64,000 nt of DNA, from assembly GCF_050908235.1 (NCBI RefSeq), contig NZ_CP194340.1; one strand, 5' to 3'. Of this stretch, positions 34,332 to 43,647 are shown piece by piece. The position numbers and the translations under genes were made by a program. Below the pieces are notes generated by a model that worked only from the letters and a program-made list of their open reading frames with translations, was not told where the DNA came from and made no database searches. The stretch comes from Pseudoramibacter alactolyticus (lineage in GTDB: Bacteria; Bacillota; Clostridia; Eubacteriales; Eubacteriaceae). The stretch's first letter is position 1, and each line of letters begins with the position of its first letter.

Positions 34332-34871
34332 CTTAAATAAAATCCACTCTGTTTTTGGTAGGCAGGTTATGTGTTCTGTGCGAAGAACTCCTTCCAATGC
34401 GCATGGAACGTTCTCTTTTGTATGATGATAAAGAAAACCGCATTTTTCCTGAACCCTCTTTGACTTTGTATTGCCGTCAAAATAACCGCACCATATTTTT
34501 TCCAGATTCAGGTCATCAAATCCATGACGCATTATCTCACGAACTGCTTCTGGTATAAGACCCTGACCCCAATACGGAACTCCTATCCAGTAACCAATCT
34601 CCCCCTCAGTATCTGGAAGACCGATATTACTTGCAGAGCCTATCATCAATCCTATGCTGCCTACTGGCTGCATTGTCTCCTTCAAAACCACAGCGTAGGT
34701 CTCAGGTGCGGAAAGAACACTTTTTATAATCTCCCTGCTGTTTTCAACGCTGGTATGTATAGCCCAGCCTGCAATCGGGCCCACCTCCGGATTACCGGCA
34801 TATTGAAACAAATCGTCCGCATCACTTTCTTCCCACGGGCGGAGAATCAGCCTTTCTGTTTCTAAAATCAT
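34329..34871 (-). CDS. RimJ/RimL-type GNAT acetyltransferase
   Basis: 180 residues. Start MILETERLILRPWEESDADD is the classic RimL-type opening; GYWIGVPYWGQGLIPEAVRE is the acetyl-CoA loop; NTKSKRVQEKCGF is the C-terminal motif. Target (ribosomal protein, antibiotic or metabolite) cannot be told. The linker TTGAATTTGTAGAGGG directly precedes the ATG. Confidence 0.88.
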   Translation of the reverse strand: MILETERLILRPWEESDADDLFQYAGNPEVGPIAGWAIHTSVENSREIIKSVLSAPETYAVVLKETMQPVGSIGLMIGSASNIGLPDTEGEIGYWIGVPYWGQGLIPEAVREIMRHGFDDLNLEKIWCGYFDGNTKSKRVQEKCGFLYHHTKENVPCALEGVLRTEHITCLPKTEWILFK

Positions 34872-34875
34872 TTTT

Positions 34876-34895
34876 CCCTCTACAAATTCAAGTTG
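34876..34895 (-). repeat. array linker motif before the RimL-type gene
   Basis: Minus strand CAACTTGAATTTGTAGAGGG, 4 bases before the ATG. Confidence 0.55.
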
Positions 34896-34898
34896 CTA

Positions 34899-35492
34899 AT
34901 TTAATCCTATAATCCATTTGTCAAGAAAAGCCATCTGCTCTTCTGGATGAAACCAATGCTCCCCATTTTCCATCACCGTAAGTGTCGCGCCGATTTTCTC
35001 GGCAAACTCAGAAATTTCTTCTTGAAGATATGAAACTATCTTTCTCGCCGTATAGAATATGGGTAGGCGTCTTCCAGTTTATTCGCTGATTCCTGGCATA
35101 AGAAAGATACTCTCAGGATATGTCGATCGTACCCGCTTCACGCAGTTCATCCTCACTCACATTTGCAAGCCGCATCATATTCTCAATGAGATTTTGCATG
35201 TTTACGACAGGGAAGATAAAAAAGGCTTCATCAATATTCTTCTCCGCCAGGGCACTTATAGCAAAATAAATCCAAGACTGCTTGCGATGAGCTTTACTGA
35301 TTTATACTATCCGCAAACAGCATCAAAGAGCATGGGGAACTCCACCTTTGCTTCCCACAGAGTTATTGACTGATAGTTCAGACCAATGACTTCCCAGTTT
35401 TTAAAAAACAATGTGTAATGCCTTGCTTTTTCTGATTTTCCGCCTTGCCCATGAATGTATAGAACAACATAATCCATAACAATTTTCTCCAT
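34899..35492 (-). pseudogene. small alpha/beta hydrolase, several stops
   Basis: Starts MDYVVLYIHGQGGKSEKARH (HGxGG oxyanion loop) and continues to DAVCG, then a TAG, YKSVKLIASSLGF (where the family has the GxSxG-like elbow), a TAA and frameshifts; the C-terminal part (ENGEHWFHPEEQMAFLDKWI with the His) is seen in another frame near 34910-34970. Multiple defects. Confidence 0.7.
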
Positions 35493-35707
35493 AGTCGATC
35501 TGGCATCTATCTCGAATATCTTGAACTCACAACCCTATGACATCTAATCCGCTAACTCAACCCCTGACATCTAATCCGGTAACCCAACCCTGTCATATTT
35601 TGACCGAAAACCAGCTTTGATAAGTTGCCCCAGAGCGATCAGCACATTGACCATTTAAAAGCGATCGAAACCCAGAAAGTGCCTGAGATAAAGGGCTTTT
35701 GCACATC
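35493..35707. other. intergenic stretch with a 27-base tandem repeat
   Basis: No gene seen. It separates the accessory array from the core-like genes and holds the repeat at 35538-35591. Confidence 0.4.
35538..35591. repeat. two tandem 27-base units
   Basis: Units 35538-35564 and 35565-35591, both starting TGACATCTAATCCG, agree at 24 of 27 positions. The following TGTCATATTTTGACC looks like a terminal sequence of an insertion element, but no transposase is nearby. Confidence 0.6.
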
Positions 35708-37084
35708 TTAGTTATTCACCTTTAACATCAATACGACCGTCTCAACATGTCCGGTTCCAGGAAATAAATCAAAAGGCGTCACTTCTTCCAAACGGTAGCC
35801 AGCGTCGGCAAGACAGCGGCAGTCCCGCGCTAAAGTCGACGGATTGCAGGAAACATAAACGATTTTCGGCACACCGCTGGCGACAATGGTTTCAAGAAGT
35901 AACCTGGCACAGCCTTTGCGCGGCGGATCCACAACCACCACATCGGCCGCATCACCGGCGGCCAGGCGTTCCGACATGATTTTCTCTGAACGACCGCAAA
36001 AAAACTGAATGTTATCAATATTGTTTCGACGGGCATTTTCTTTCGCATCGGCAATCGCTTCCGGCACCGCTTCAATCCCCGTGACTTTTCGGGCGCGATC
36101 AGCCATGCAGATGCCGATGGTTCCCGTGCCGCAATACAAGTCAAATACCGACTCCTGCCCGGTCAAATTGGCATAACGAATCACCTGCCGATACAATTTT
36201 TCAGCCTGCTCGGTGTTTACTTGGAAGAAGGAAGCCGGCGATATCTGAAATTCCCGGCCGCATAACGTTTCTGAAATGGTCGGCGCACCAAAAATCACCC
36301 GGGTCTCTTCCCCCAAAACGCGATTGCCCCGATTAGGGTTGATGTTGATTGAAAAACTGACCAATTCCGAAAGACTTTCCTGCAGCCGGCGGGCCAGTCT
36401 TTCCGTATTCACGCCGGAAAGGGTTTTCGCGATTAATGTCACCATGATATCACCGCGGCGATTGGCGCGCACCAGGATTCCCCGCAAATTGCCTGTACCG
36501 CTATCTTCCCGATAAATCGGGATTTGCGAATCCTTTACCCATTGATTTAAGATCAAAATCAAATCATCATTCGGCGTCATCTGATTCAGACAGTGCGCAA
36601 TCGGAATCACTTGATGGCTGCCCTTCGCATAGAAGCCGATCCCCTCTTCGCTGATTTTAAATTGTGCCTTGTTGCGATAATGCACAGCCGAATCAGCGCT
36701 CACCGTGGCGCACACTTTATCTGCAATATCCGTAAAACCGCCAATGTGCACGAGATCGCCCATCACCCGCCGCCGTTTTTGTTCGGCCTGAGCCGCGGCA
36801 TTCAGATGCAGCCACTGACAACCGCCGCATTCGGGGAAATAATCACAAGGCGGCGTTTGCCTGACCGTCGTCCTCACTTGAATCGCTTCTAACGTTCCCA
36901 CCAAATATTGCTGCTTAACCACGGCAACCCGGAGCTGAACCCGTTCTCCCGGCAAGGCGCCACCCACAAAAACAGTCAGCCCGTTGTGATGGGCGACCCC
37001 TTCACCGCGGGCTGTTAAATCTGTCACATCGACGACCAGACGATCGCCGATGCGATATGCGTTTTTTTTCGTTTTATGCTTCAC
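35708..37084 (-). CDS. rlmD: 23S rRNA (uracil-5-)-methyltransferase RlmD/RumA
   Basis: 458 residues. An N-terminal TRAM domain (VVDVTDLTARGEGVAHHNG), then the 4Fe-4S ligands in PPCDYFPECGGCQW with a further Cys further on, then the methyltransferase domain: FDLYCGTGTIGICMAD (SAM motif I), VVVDPPRKG and the catalytic VYVSCNPSTLARD. It methylates C5 of a uridine in 23S rRNA. The start overlaps the MntR/DtxR-like gene by 11 bases. All key residues are present. Confidence 0.93.
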   Translation of the reverse strand: MKHKTKKNAYRIGDRLVVDVTDLTARGEGVAHHNGLTVFVGGALPGERVQLRVAVVKQQYLVGTLEAIQVRTTVRQTPPCDYFPECGGCQWLHLNAAAQAEQKRRRVMGDLVHIGGFTDIADKVCATVSADSAVHYRNKAQFKISEEGIGFYAKGSHQVIPIAHCLNQMTPNDDLILILNQWVKDSQIPIYREDSGTGNLRGILVRANRRGDIMVTLIAKTLSGVNTERLARRLQESLSELVSFSININPNRGNRVLGEETRVIFGAPTISETLCGREFQISPASFFQVNTEQAEKLYRQVIRYANLTGQESVFDLYCGTGTIGICMADRARKVTGIEAVPEAIADAKENARRNNIDNIQFFCGRSEKIMSERLAAGDAADVVVVDPPRKGCARLLLETIVASGVPKIVYVSCNPSTLARDCRCLADAGYRLEEVTPFDLFPGTGHVETVVLMLKVNN

Positions 37085-37499
37085 TTTTCTTTGGATGATC
37101 TTTCATGAATTTTTTCATCTGACCAAAGGTTTCTTCGGAAATGATATGTTCGATGCCGCAGGCATCGTTTTCGGCCACAACCGGAGAAACGTTCAGCGCT
37201 TCTTCAAAAAATTTCGTGATGGTCACATGGCGGTCATACACACGCTTTGCCGTTTCAAGCCCTTCTTCTGTGATGTAAATCCGTCCGTAGCGCTCGTGTT
37301 TCACAAGGCCGCGTTCCTTCATCTTTTTAACCGCGTCCGTCGCGCTGGCCTTGGTCACGCTCATGGCTTCTGCCAAATCCGTGATGCGCACGCCTTCATT
37401 TCCTTTTCGGTAATTCACATAAATTTCTTCGATATAATCCTCGACCGACTCTGTATAGCTGCTGCTACTTCTTCCGCTTGTTTCTGGTTTGTAAACCAT
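37074..37499 (-). CDS. DtxR/MntR-family metal-dependent repressor
   Basis: 141 residues: N-terminal winged helix (VRITDLAEAMSVTKASATDA), wing GRIYITEEGLE, then the metal/dimer domain DRHVTITKFFEEALNVSPVV with EN(D)ACGIEHIIS. The short length without an SH3 domain is like MntR. The metal ligands E, H and D/C are at the expected places, including DACGIEH, which is more DtxR/IdeR-like than classical MntR. Likely controls metal uptake genes located elsewhere; no operator was identified here. Confidence 0.85.
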   Translation of the reverse strand: MVYKPETSGRSSSSYTESVEDYIEEIYVNYRKGNEGVRITDLAEAMSVTKASATDAVKKMKERGLVKHERYGRIYITEEGLETAKRVYDRHVTITKFFEEALNVSPVVAENDACGIEHIISEETFGQMKKFMKDHPKKSEA

Positions 37500-37647
37500 A
37501 TCGCTTACCTTTTGTTTCCTTTCTTCTGATGCATTGCTTCCATATTTGGTTCTGATCTTAGCTGTCCGTTTTTCGTTTATCGTACTTTTTATGTTTTGGC
37601 TGATTCGTCTGAATGCGTCCCGGCGGTACCGGCGCGATCAATGCGTG

Positions 37648-39082
37648 TCATCCGCAGCCGATCAAGGCGGTTCGCCCGCAGGCTGTCAGCACTTCTTTAA
37701 CCCATTGATAATTTCGAGGATCCCGGAACTGCAACAAAGCGCGCTGTAATTTTTCTCCCACCCTCTGGGTACGTGAATTTCCTCCATCGTGAGCGGATCG
37801 TATCCCGTGTAATACATCGCCGTCGATAAAGACCCCGGCGTCGGATAAAAATCCTGAACCTGCTCCGGTTCCAGATGATGATCCCGCAGTTATTCGCTGA
37901 GCGCCACGGCATCTGCCAATGTTGTCCCGGGATGGAAAGAAATGAAATACGGCACCAAGTATTGCCTTTTTCCGGAACGCGCATTGATCTTTTTAAACTA
38001 CTCGATTTTGTGATCAGCCATTAAAAAATCATAACGAATGCCCGATCGCACAAACACTTTTTTACCCCGGGAATCTCACGCATTTGCTTTAAAAGATGGC
38101 AATATTCCCTTTCGTCAGCATTGATATTCGGGCAGACCTCGGGATACAGGCATTCGCGATGGCGGCACGCGCCAAACCGTCGCTGTTTTTCACAGGCCGG
38201 GCCGTAAAAATTGGCCGTCGGTCCGGGCGACCATTGCCGACCGGTATAGCCGCGGTCATAAACGTCATCCATTTCCATTTTGGTCAATGGCATTTGCGAT
38301 GCATTCTGCACAAAAACCCGATGGTCACACCATTGATAGTAGGGAATTTCCATAAAGGGATCGTTGCAGGCATAAATGATGGCCGCCGCTTTCGCGAATG
38401 CTTTTTTATCCGCCGATACCGTTTCAAAAGATGGGATTTCAATGCCGTCGTCCGGCACATGATCCAACAAAACCGCCGTCCCTTTTATATAAGTGATGTC
38501 GCGGATGGCAAGCCCGGCATCCAAGGCCTCGGTCACCTCGACAATGGCCTTTTCTCCCATGCCATAAACCAACAGAGCGGCGCTGCTGTCGACTAAAATC
38601 GGACGCTGCACTTGATCCTGCCAATAATCATAATGCGCAAATCGGCGGAGACTGGCCTCAATCCCGCCGAGGATAATCGGCACCTTGCCAAAGGCTTCCC
38701 GAATCCGAACGCAATAGGTAATGGCGGTGCGGTCCGGACGCCTGCCCGTCTTGCCTCCCGGCGTGTAGGCATCGTCGTGACGACGTTTGCGGTTAACCGT
38801 ATAGTGGCAGACCATCGAATCCATATTGCCAGAACTCACCAGAAAAGCCAGCCGCGGCCGTCCAAAAATTTTAAATGCTTCTGCATCTGTCCAATCGGGC
38901 TGAGCCAGCATCCCCACACAATAGCTGCGGTCTTTTAAAATGCCGGCAATAATCGCTGAACCATAGGACGAATGATTGACAAAAGTATCTCCGCTGACAA
39001 AAACAAAATCTACCTGCTCCCAGCCGAAAACGGTCATATCGGCAGTTGTCATCGGGAAAGGTTTTTCCGCTGCGACCGTCAT
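37648..39082 (-). pseudogene. YgiQ-type radical SAM protein with its iron-sulfur core deleted
   Basis: The N-terminal half is intact: WEQVDFVFVSGDTFVNHSSY, VPIILGGIEASLRRFAHYDY. After MEMDDVYDRGYTGRQW it jumps near 38225 directly to GPTANFYGPACEKQRRFGAC; the roughly 60 residues with the CxxxCxxC cluster motif are missing. Further down a frameshift after PGVKK and stops interrupt FVRSGIRYDFLMADHK, ISFHPGTTLADAVAL and QFRDPRNYQWVKEVLTACG, ending at a TGA at 37648. Typical length is about 600 to 650 residues. Start overlaps cobS by 4 bases. Confidence 0.85.
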
Positions 39083-39864
39083 GCCAAAAGGCCTCCTGTT
39101 ATTTGTGTCAGCACAGGTGCCGCATCCGTCATCGCAATGGTCGCAACCATAAAAATCGCCTGAGTCATTTCAATCGTAAGGCCAATCTGATCGCCGGTAA
39201 TCCCCGCGAATTTTCGGTTGCAGTACGCCATCAGCAACAGGTTTAAAACCACCGTAATCCCGAAAGCAAGCGATAAAATCGGCCGCAGCCACCAGGTCAA
39301 ACCGCCGATGAGAATCAGATAAACCAGTACATGACAGGGCTTGGCAATCTCTGTGATCCTCTTGCCCAAACCGCCGCCGCCCTCGGCATAAGTCGAAAAA
39401 GCACAGGTCTGAACAGCACAATAGCGACCGATCACCGGCATGAGCAAAAGCGAGATCGGCAACGCTTTGATGAGAATTTGATAACTGCCCCACATCGTGA
39501 AAAGCAGCAGGACCAAGCCGATGGCACCAAATGCCCCAAGGCGGCTGTCCTTCATGATGGCCATCATCCGATCGCGGTCCCTCGCGGAAAACAACGCATC
39601 CACCGTATCCGCCACACCGTCATAGTGCAGGCCTCCGGTGATCCAGATATAAAAAATAAGCAAAGCCACCGCTGATAAAGCCGTCCGCTGCCAATGACCC
39701 AACAACCATCCGGCAGCAAACATCAGTGCCCCGATGAACACGCCAATAACTGGCATATAAAGCATGCAATGATAAAACTCATCTTCTGATACCGACTTCA
39801 GTTGAATGGGCACGCGCGTGTAAAAAGAAATCCCGACAGCCAACTCTTTTAAAAATTGACGCAT
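39079..39864 (-). CDS. cobS: adenosylcobinamide-GDP ribazoletransferase (cobalamin synthase)
   Basis: 261-residue membrane enzyme that joins alpha-ribazole (phosphate) to adenosylcobinamide-GDP, the last step of cobalamin assembly. Landmarks: FYTRVPIQ near the start, GGLHYDGVADTVDALFS with the Asp-rich metal motif, SRLGAFGAIGL, and several hydrophobic helices. GAGGAG precedes the ATG. It is separate from other cob genes here, and no B12 riboswitch was seen before it. Confidence 0.92.
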   Translation of the reverse strand: MRQFLKELAVGISFYTRVPIQLKSVSEDEFYHCMLYMPVIGVFIGALMFAAGWLLGHWQRTALSAVALLIFYIWITGGLHYDGVADTVDALFSARDRDRMMAIMKDSRLGAFGAIGLVLLLFTMWGSYQILIKALPISLLLMPVIGRYCAVQTCAFSTYAEGGGGLGKRITEIAKPCHVLVYLILIGGLTWWLRPILSLAFGITVVLNLLLMAYCNRKFAGITGDQIGLTIEMTQAIFMVATIAMTDAAPVLTQITGGLLA

Positions 39865-39910
39865 AAACTCCTCATCTTTAAAATTTCGTTTGTACGTCCC
39901 TATTTAAAAC

Positions 39911-39946
39911 AAAGGGACTACGGCAACATTATACCATAGCCCCTTT
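39911..39946. terminator. bidirectional terminator between HPr and cobS
   Basis: Stem AAAGGGACTACGG / CCATAGCCCCTTT with two mismatches, followed by T6 on the plus strand and by T-rich sequence on the minus strand. It probably ends the HPr transcript. Confidence 0.65.
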
Positions 39947-40006
39947 TTTATTCAAATTCTATTTAAATTTGTTCATCATTCACAGCGCGAATTTCCCGGC
40001 GGTCAT

Positions 40007-40279
40007 TTACTCATCCGGCAGGCCAAATTTATTATTAATTAATGCTGTCAGGCGGTCCATAGCCGCTTGTTCATCATCGCCATTACATTCCAAGGTCACT
40101 TCATCTCCCTGGGACACTGACAAGATCATCACCCCCATGATACTCTTGGCGTTGACCCGGGTTGATCCCTTGCACACATAAATCTCGCTGGTAAACTCAT
40201 TGGCCGTTTGCACAAAAAGTGATGCTGGCTTGGCGTGTAAACCGGCTGTGTTCTTGATGATAATATTTTCTGTTAGCAC
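40007..40279 (-). CDS. ptsH: HPr phosphocarrier protein
   Basis: 90 residues. The phosphorylatable His15 lies in AGLHAKPAS and the regulatory Ser46 in NAKSIMGVM, so both PTS transfer and HPr-kinase control are possible. The start is GTG at 40277-40279 after AGAGAGGTG. A monocistronic unit with its own terminator. Its Ser46 form would be the co-repressor in catabolite control of operons such as the polyol locus further right. Confidence 0.93.
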   Translation of the reverse strand: MLTENIIIKNTAGLHAKPASLFVQTANEFTSEIYVCKGSTRVNAKSIMGVMILSVSQGDEVTLECNGDDEQAAMDRLTALINNKFGLPDE

Positions 40280-40386
40280 AATTACACCTCTCTAATTTAT
40301 TCCCAAATCATTATACACGATTTCATTCGTTTGTTCAAGATTGTTTGTCATCTATTTCACATATTTTTTTAATAAAACAGCCTTTT

Positions 40387-41069
40387 TCAAATTTGTTTTT
40401 CTAAATATGCCCTCGTTTCAAAAAGATTCGGCAGAATTTGCTCTGCCAGATTCTCCATCTCTCCATCCGGCGCCACCTGATCTGGCACCATGATTGGCCG
40501 GGCGTTTGCCGATGCCGCCGCTCGGATCCCATTATACGAGTCTTCAATGATATAACAGCCGCTCGGCGGCAACTGAACGGCTTTGGCAGCACTCAGAAAA
40601 ATATCCGGCGCCGGTTTGGAACGCGCGATCATATCACCGCCGACAACGATATCAAAATAACCGTCGATGCCCGCGTCCGCCAGTTCCCTTTGTGCTAACG
40701 CTGCCCGAGTGGATGTCGCCAAGGCGATCTTCACATTTCGCTGCTTTAAAAATGACAGGATCTCCGCCGCGCCGGGTTTTAACGGCAAATGCCCCAACGC
40801 TTCATAATACGGAGAAAAAATACGTCCGAACCTTCGCTTTGTGCACATCGTAGGGGAAATCGTCTCCGTAATGCTCGGCAAAGATTTTTCTTGGTCGCCG
40901 CCTCATTGGTGCCAAAGCATCGCACAAGCACCGCTTCAAAATCGGGGATACCTGCGTCGGCCGCCACCTGCTGCCACCCCTTCAAGATGAGCTTTTCCGA
41001 GTCGAAAATCACCCCGTCCATATCGAACAAAACCCCTTGCGGCTTTTTGATCACATGATTTTTCTGCAT
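40387..41069 (-). pseudogene. HAD-family phosphatase (beta-phosphoglucomutase-like), two frameshifts
   Basis: The start is clear (ATG 41067-41069, VLFDMDGVIFDSEKL with both catalytic Asp). The first frameshift is in an A5 run after NEAATKK (near 40886); the frame then gives IFAEHYGDDFPYDVHKAKVR and TYF, and a second shift in a T6 run (near 40823) leads to SPYYEALGHLPLKPGAAEIL and the intact rest (IIEDSYNGIRAAASA, KPAPDIFL). Both faults lie in homopolymers, so sequencing errors are possible. Confidence 0.75.
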
Positions 41070-41091
41070 TGTTTCTCCTCGCGCTTTTCTC

Positions 41092-42024
41092 TTAAAAGGC
41101 CATCCGAATCTGTCCGTCTGTCCAAGAACGCTGATCCGCCTCGTGGATTTGATCTTCAGGATACGGGCGGCCGACCAAAAGCGGTAAGCCCGGATCGTGA
41201 CGTGCCCGATTGCGGGCCACTGTTCTGGCATCGCTATTGGCATAGCAGTACCGACAGCCATGCCCACAGGTATTGTAGGCTCCAATGTCTGCGCCAAGTA
41301 AGCAACCACAACCTGCGCGGGTCGCCGCCTTTCCCCCGGGCACCTGCAGATAGATGCCGCAGGCCTTCTCCAATACACGACGCGTCATACAGCCGCCGGT
41401 ATCCACACCGTCATTCATCAACTGGGTGCCCTCTGAGCAAGTCCGCAGCAACATGCCGTTTTCCCGGGTGATGGCAGCCATTTTCCTGACGAGAATAATG
41501 CGTTCTTCTGGCGTTACCTCACGCACCTCAAGGAATTGCCGGCGCGTTTTCCGATACAAATCGATAAAAGAGATTATGCCGACGTCGGTATAAGGAGCCA
41601 GAAGATGCGCCATTTGTGCAAAGGCTCTCAGATGGTACGCCACCGTGTATTTTTCTGAGATAAAAATCGGATCGTAACGCCAATGTACGGCTTTTCGGCC
41701 CACGATTTTCGACAATGCGGCAAAATCAGCCATCACCTGCATTTTATCCGGCACCTCTGGCTCAATTTCCCGGCCGTAAGGGGTAATGGTAACAAACCAG
41801 AAGGTTCGAAATGCCGCCAACGCTGTCAAATGCTTAAGCATCGGCCGGGGATTTTTAGTGCAGAAAGTCATCACATCCACAATCCTGGGATCCAGGCGAT
41901 AGCGCGTCACCTGTCGGGCATTAAAAGGATTGCGTGCCATGACAAAGCCTGCCCGCACACGATTCATCAGCCAATCGCTGAAAAAAGCTGGAATGTCGGT
42001 CCGACTGCCGGTGTTCAAAATCAT
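41092..42024 (-). CDS. DUF1848 family protein (radical-SAM-like)
   Basis: 310 residues of the DUF1848 family. The start MILNTGSRTDIPAFFSDWL is the family opening and GGCMTRRVLEKACG...AGCGCLLGADIGAYNTC with CGHGCRYCYAN is its Cys-rich end, likely binding iron-sulfur. Function not established. The ATG at 42022-42024 follows AAGGAGG. It is followed by the HAD pseudogene. Confidence 0.85.
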   Translation of the reverse strand: MILNTGSRTDIPAFFSDWLMNRVRAGFVMARNPFNARQVTRYRLDPRIVDVMTFCTKNPRPMLKHLTALAAFRTFWFVTITPYGREIEPEVPDKMQVMADFAALSKIVGRKAVHWRYDPIFISEKYTVAYHLRAFAQMAHLLAPYTDVGIISFIDLYRKTRRQFLEVREVTPEERIILVRKMAAITRENGMLLRTCSEGTQLMNDGVDTGGCMTRRVLEKACGIYLQVPGGKAATRAGCGCLLGADIGAYNTCGHGCRYCYANSDARTVARNRARHDPGLPLLVGRPYPEDQIHEADQRSWTDGQIRMAF

Positions 42025-42085
42025 AGCCGCCTCCTTTTTGATCCATTTGCACCTTTCTGTTTGAAATGCTGCCATTATATCACAA

Positions 42086-42114
42086 TTGTCAATGCCTGCC
42101 GTTTTTGCTATAAT
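42086..42114 (+). promoter_or_regulatory. promoter of the DUF1858 gene
   Basis: TTGTCA (42086-42091), 17 bases, TATAAT (42109-42114). An AAAAGGAG ribosome site lies between it and the ATG at 42153. Confidence 0.8.
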
Positions 42115-42152
42115 GTCTTTAAATCATTGCCAAAAGGAGCACGAAACGCGAA

Positions 42153-42389
42153 ATGGATATTAAAATCACAAAAGATATGGGCATTCTGGATGCGATTCGA
42201 CAATATCCCGAATGTGAAAAATATTTCTCCATGGTGGGGATGAGTTGCTTTGGCTGCATGGCCGCCCATTTTGAAGATATTGAACAAGGCTGTCTGGCCC
42301 ACGGTATTGATCCGGATGTGTTCGTCCGCAATCTCAACTTCTTTTTGTCCGGCGATGCCCCGACAGAAACCAATATCCCGGAAGCTTGA
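42153..42389 (+). CDS. DUF1858 redox-disulfide domain protein
   Basis: 78 residues of the DUF1858 / TIGR03980 family (hybrid-cluster-protein-associated disulfide domain). The motif is SCFGC with Cys32 and Cys35; the first half reads ITKDMGILDAIRQYPECEKY. Members are small redox or metal-site adaptor proteins. A complete stand-alone unit with promoter and terminator on the plus strand, divergent from DUF1848. Confidence 0.88.
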   Translation: MDIKITKDMGILDAIRQYPECEKYFSMVGMSCFGCMAAHFEDIEQGCLAHGIDPDVFVRNLNFFLSGDAPTETNIPEA

Positions 42390-42426
42390 CCGGCAAAACA
42401 AAAGCAAAGAGGATAAAAAACTATCC

Positions 42427-42462
42427 AAAGCCCAGTTCAGTTCTGAATTGAACTGGGCTTTT
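42427..42462 (+). terminator. rho-independent terminator of the DUF1858 gene
   Basis: Perfect 13-base stem AAAGCCCAGTTCA / TGAACTGGGCTTT with a 9-base loop and T4. Confidence 0.85.
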
Positions 42463-42469
42463 GTATTGC

Positions 42470-43106
42470 AACGCAAGGCAGTCGCTCGTTATTGTAATAA
42501 TCTACGAATGAGGCAGCCATTTGAGCTGCCGTCTCATATCTCTTGTGCCAGCCTTCTGAATAAATTTCATACTTTATTCATCCATTTAGGGCTTCTATGA
42601 CAGGGTTGTCTGTTGCGTCCCTGCTCATGACATTGATCGAATTATTATGATAATCTTTGTAAGCTCTGTTAGCTCCTGCAGACAATTGAAATAGGGTCTG
42701 CGGTCCCAAGAAATATGGGAGAAATGACAGGAGATTATCTCGTTGTTAAATGTCTCCAATAAATAGGTCCATTCCTAATCACCGTCATGTCTGAAGCAAT
42801 TAGTTTCATTGGCGCCAATGTGTTCCAACGGCCACGCACAATATCTGTTCTTAGTCTCTTTACGAGCCGCCCACTTGTCGTAGCCAAATCAATTAACGCC
42901 CATTCCTCTGCACAACTCTGTTATCGGGTATTTATCTTTAAGCGCGTCTATTATTTGAAATTCAAGTCTTTTAAAGTAACGAACGCCCTATCAGCGCCGA
43001 CGCCTTTCGCGATGTAACTTTTTTAACCATTCGTTTTCAATCCGAAGCTTCTCAACCATGAGCAGTAGTCTCTCTTCTTCGGTCAGTTTTCTGCTCGTAT
43101 GCAATG
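42470..43106 (-). pseudogene. decayed IS3-family OrfB
   Basis: Read in several minus-strand frames: ALKDKYPITELCRGMGVN, KNRYCAWPLEHIGANETN and TYLLETFNNEIISCHFSHI are recognisable pieces of an IS3-family OrfB; stops and frameshifts abound and the third catalytic region is partly lost. Confidence 0.6.
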
Positions 43107-43328
43107 CTATAAATTTGTTTTTCCTGGATGGAGCTTTTCAGGATTAAGTGCATTTACGCCGCCGTTACGATACTTTCTAACCCAACCGTTTAATGTCCCG
43201 AATGGAATTCCTCGCTCTCTTGCCAATGTTTTCACTGGGTAACTTTCTTCTTCGCACATCAGCACATAGCGTAATCTTTCTTCGTTAATCCATTTTCTAT
43301 TTTTGCCACCTTTTTTCAACCCACTCAT
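43107..43328 (-). pseudogene. IS3-family OrfA remnant
   Basis: MSGLKKGGKNRKWINEERLR then a helix-turn-helix (PVKTLARERGIPFGTLNGWV); after a frameshift near 43110 the coiled-coil end follows (RKLTEEERLLLMVEKLRIEN). The element is different from copies A and B. Confidence 0.65.
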
Positions 43329-43354
43329 AATCACCTCTAATGGAGTCATACCAT

Positions 43355-43395
43355 GAAAAAAGTAGACATGTTTTTTTAACATGTCTACTTTTTTC
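43355..43395. terminator. perfect 18-base inverted repeat with A/T runs
   Basis: GAAAAAAGTAGACATGTT (43355-43372) and its complement (43378-43395) with a 5-base loop. It can act as a terminator in either direction and may have been the end of the decayed IS or of the TIM-like operon. Confidence 0.6.
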
Positions 43396-43404
43396 TTAAC
43401 TATT

Positions 43405-43629
43405 TCACAGGCCTGCGGTCTTTTATTTTGCCTTCATTCTTTGCCTTTTGCCAGAACACGGCCGGTCTTTTTTTCATATAAAGGAAATCCGTTTGCTTCT
43501 GTACAGCTGCCTTCCGTTATTATATCTTCTAGCTCTCTCTGTCCAATCGTCTACCCCGCGGGTCATCACCGCGTGATAGCAATCAGGAAAATGTCGACAA
43601 CAATAGTAAAAACACTTTTCTCTGGACAT
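43405..43629 (-). pseudogene. small Cys-rich protein, probably frameshifted
   Basis: A 51-codon frame begins at 43629 (MSREKCFYYCCRHFPDCYHA), 18 bases after the TIM-like gene and with GGCGGG upstream, and stops at 43474. Another frame of the same stretch gives TEANGFPLYEKKTGRVLAKG as if the protein once continued. Four cysteines suggest metal binding. I do not recognise the family. Confidence 0.4.
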
Positions 43630-43647
43630 GATGGTGCCCGCCTATCT

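Noticed and set aside
22203..35492. Classical integron cassette array
   Set aside because: No attC-like folded sites with GTTRRRY/RYYYAAC borders and no integron integrase gene were seen; the linker motif is too short and is placed at the ribosome site.
39865..40006. Cobalamin riboswitch before cobS
   Set aside because: Only about 40 bases separate the cobS start from the terminator; no B12-box-like sequence is present.
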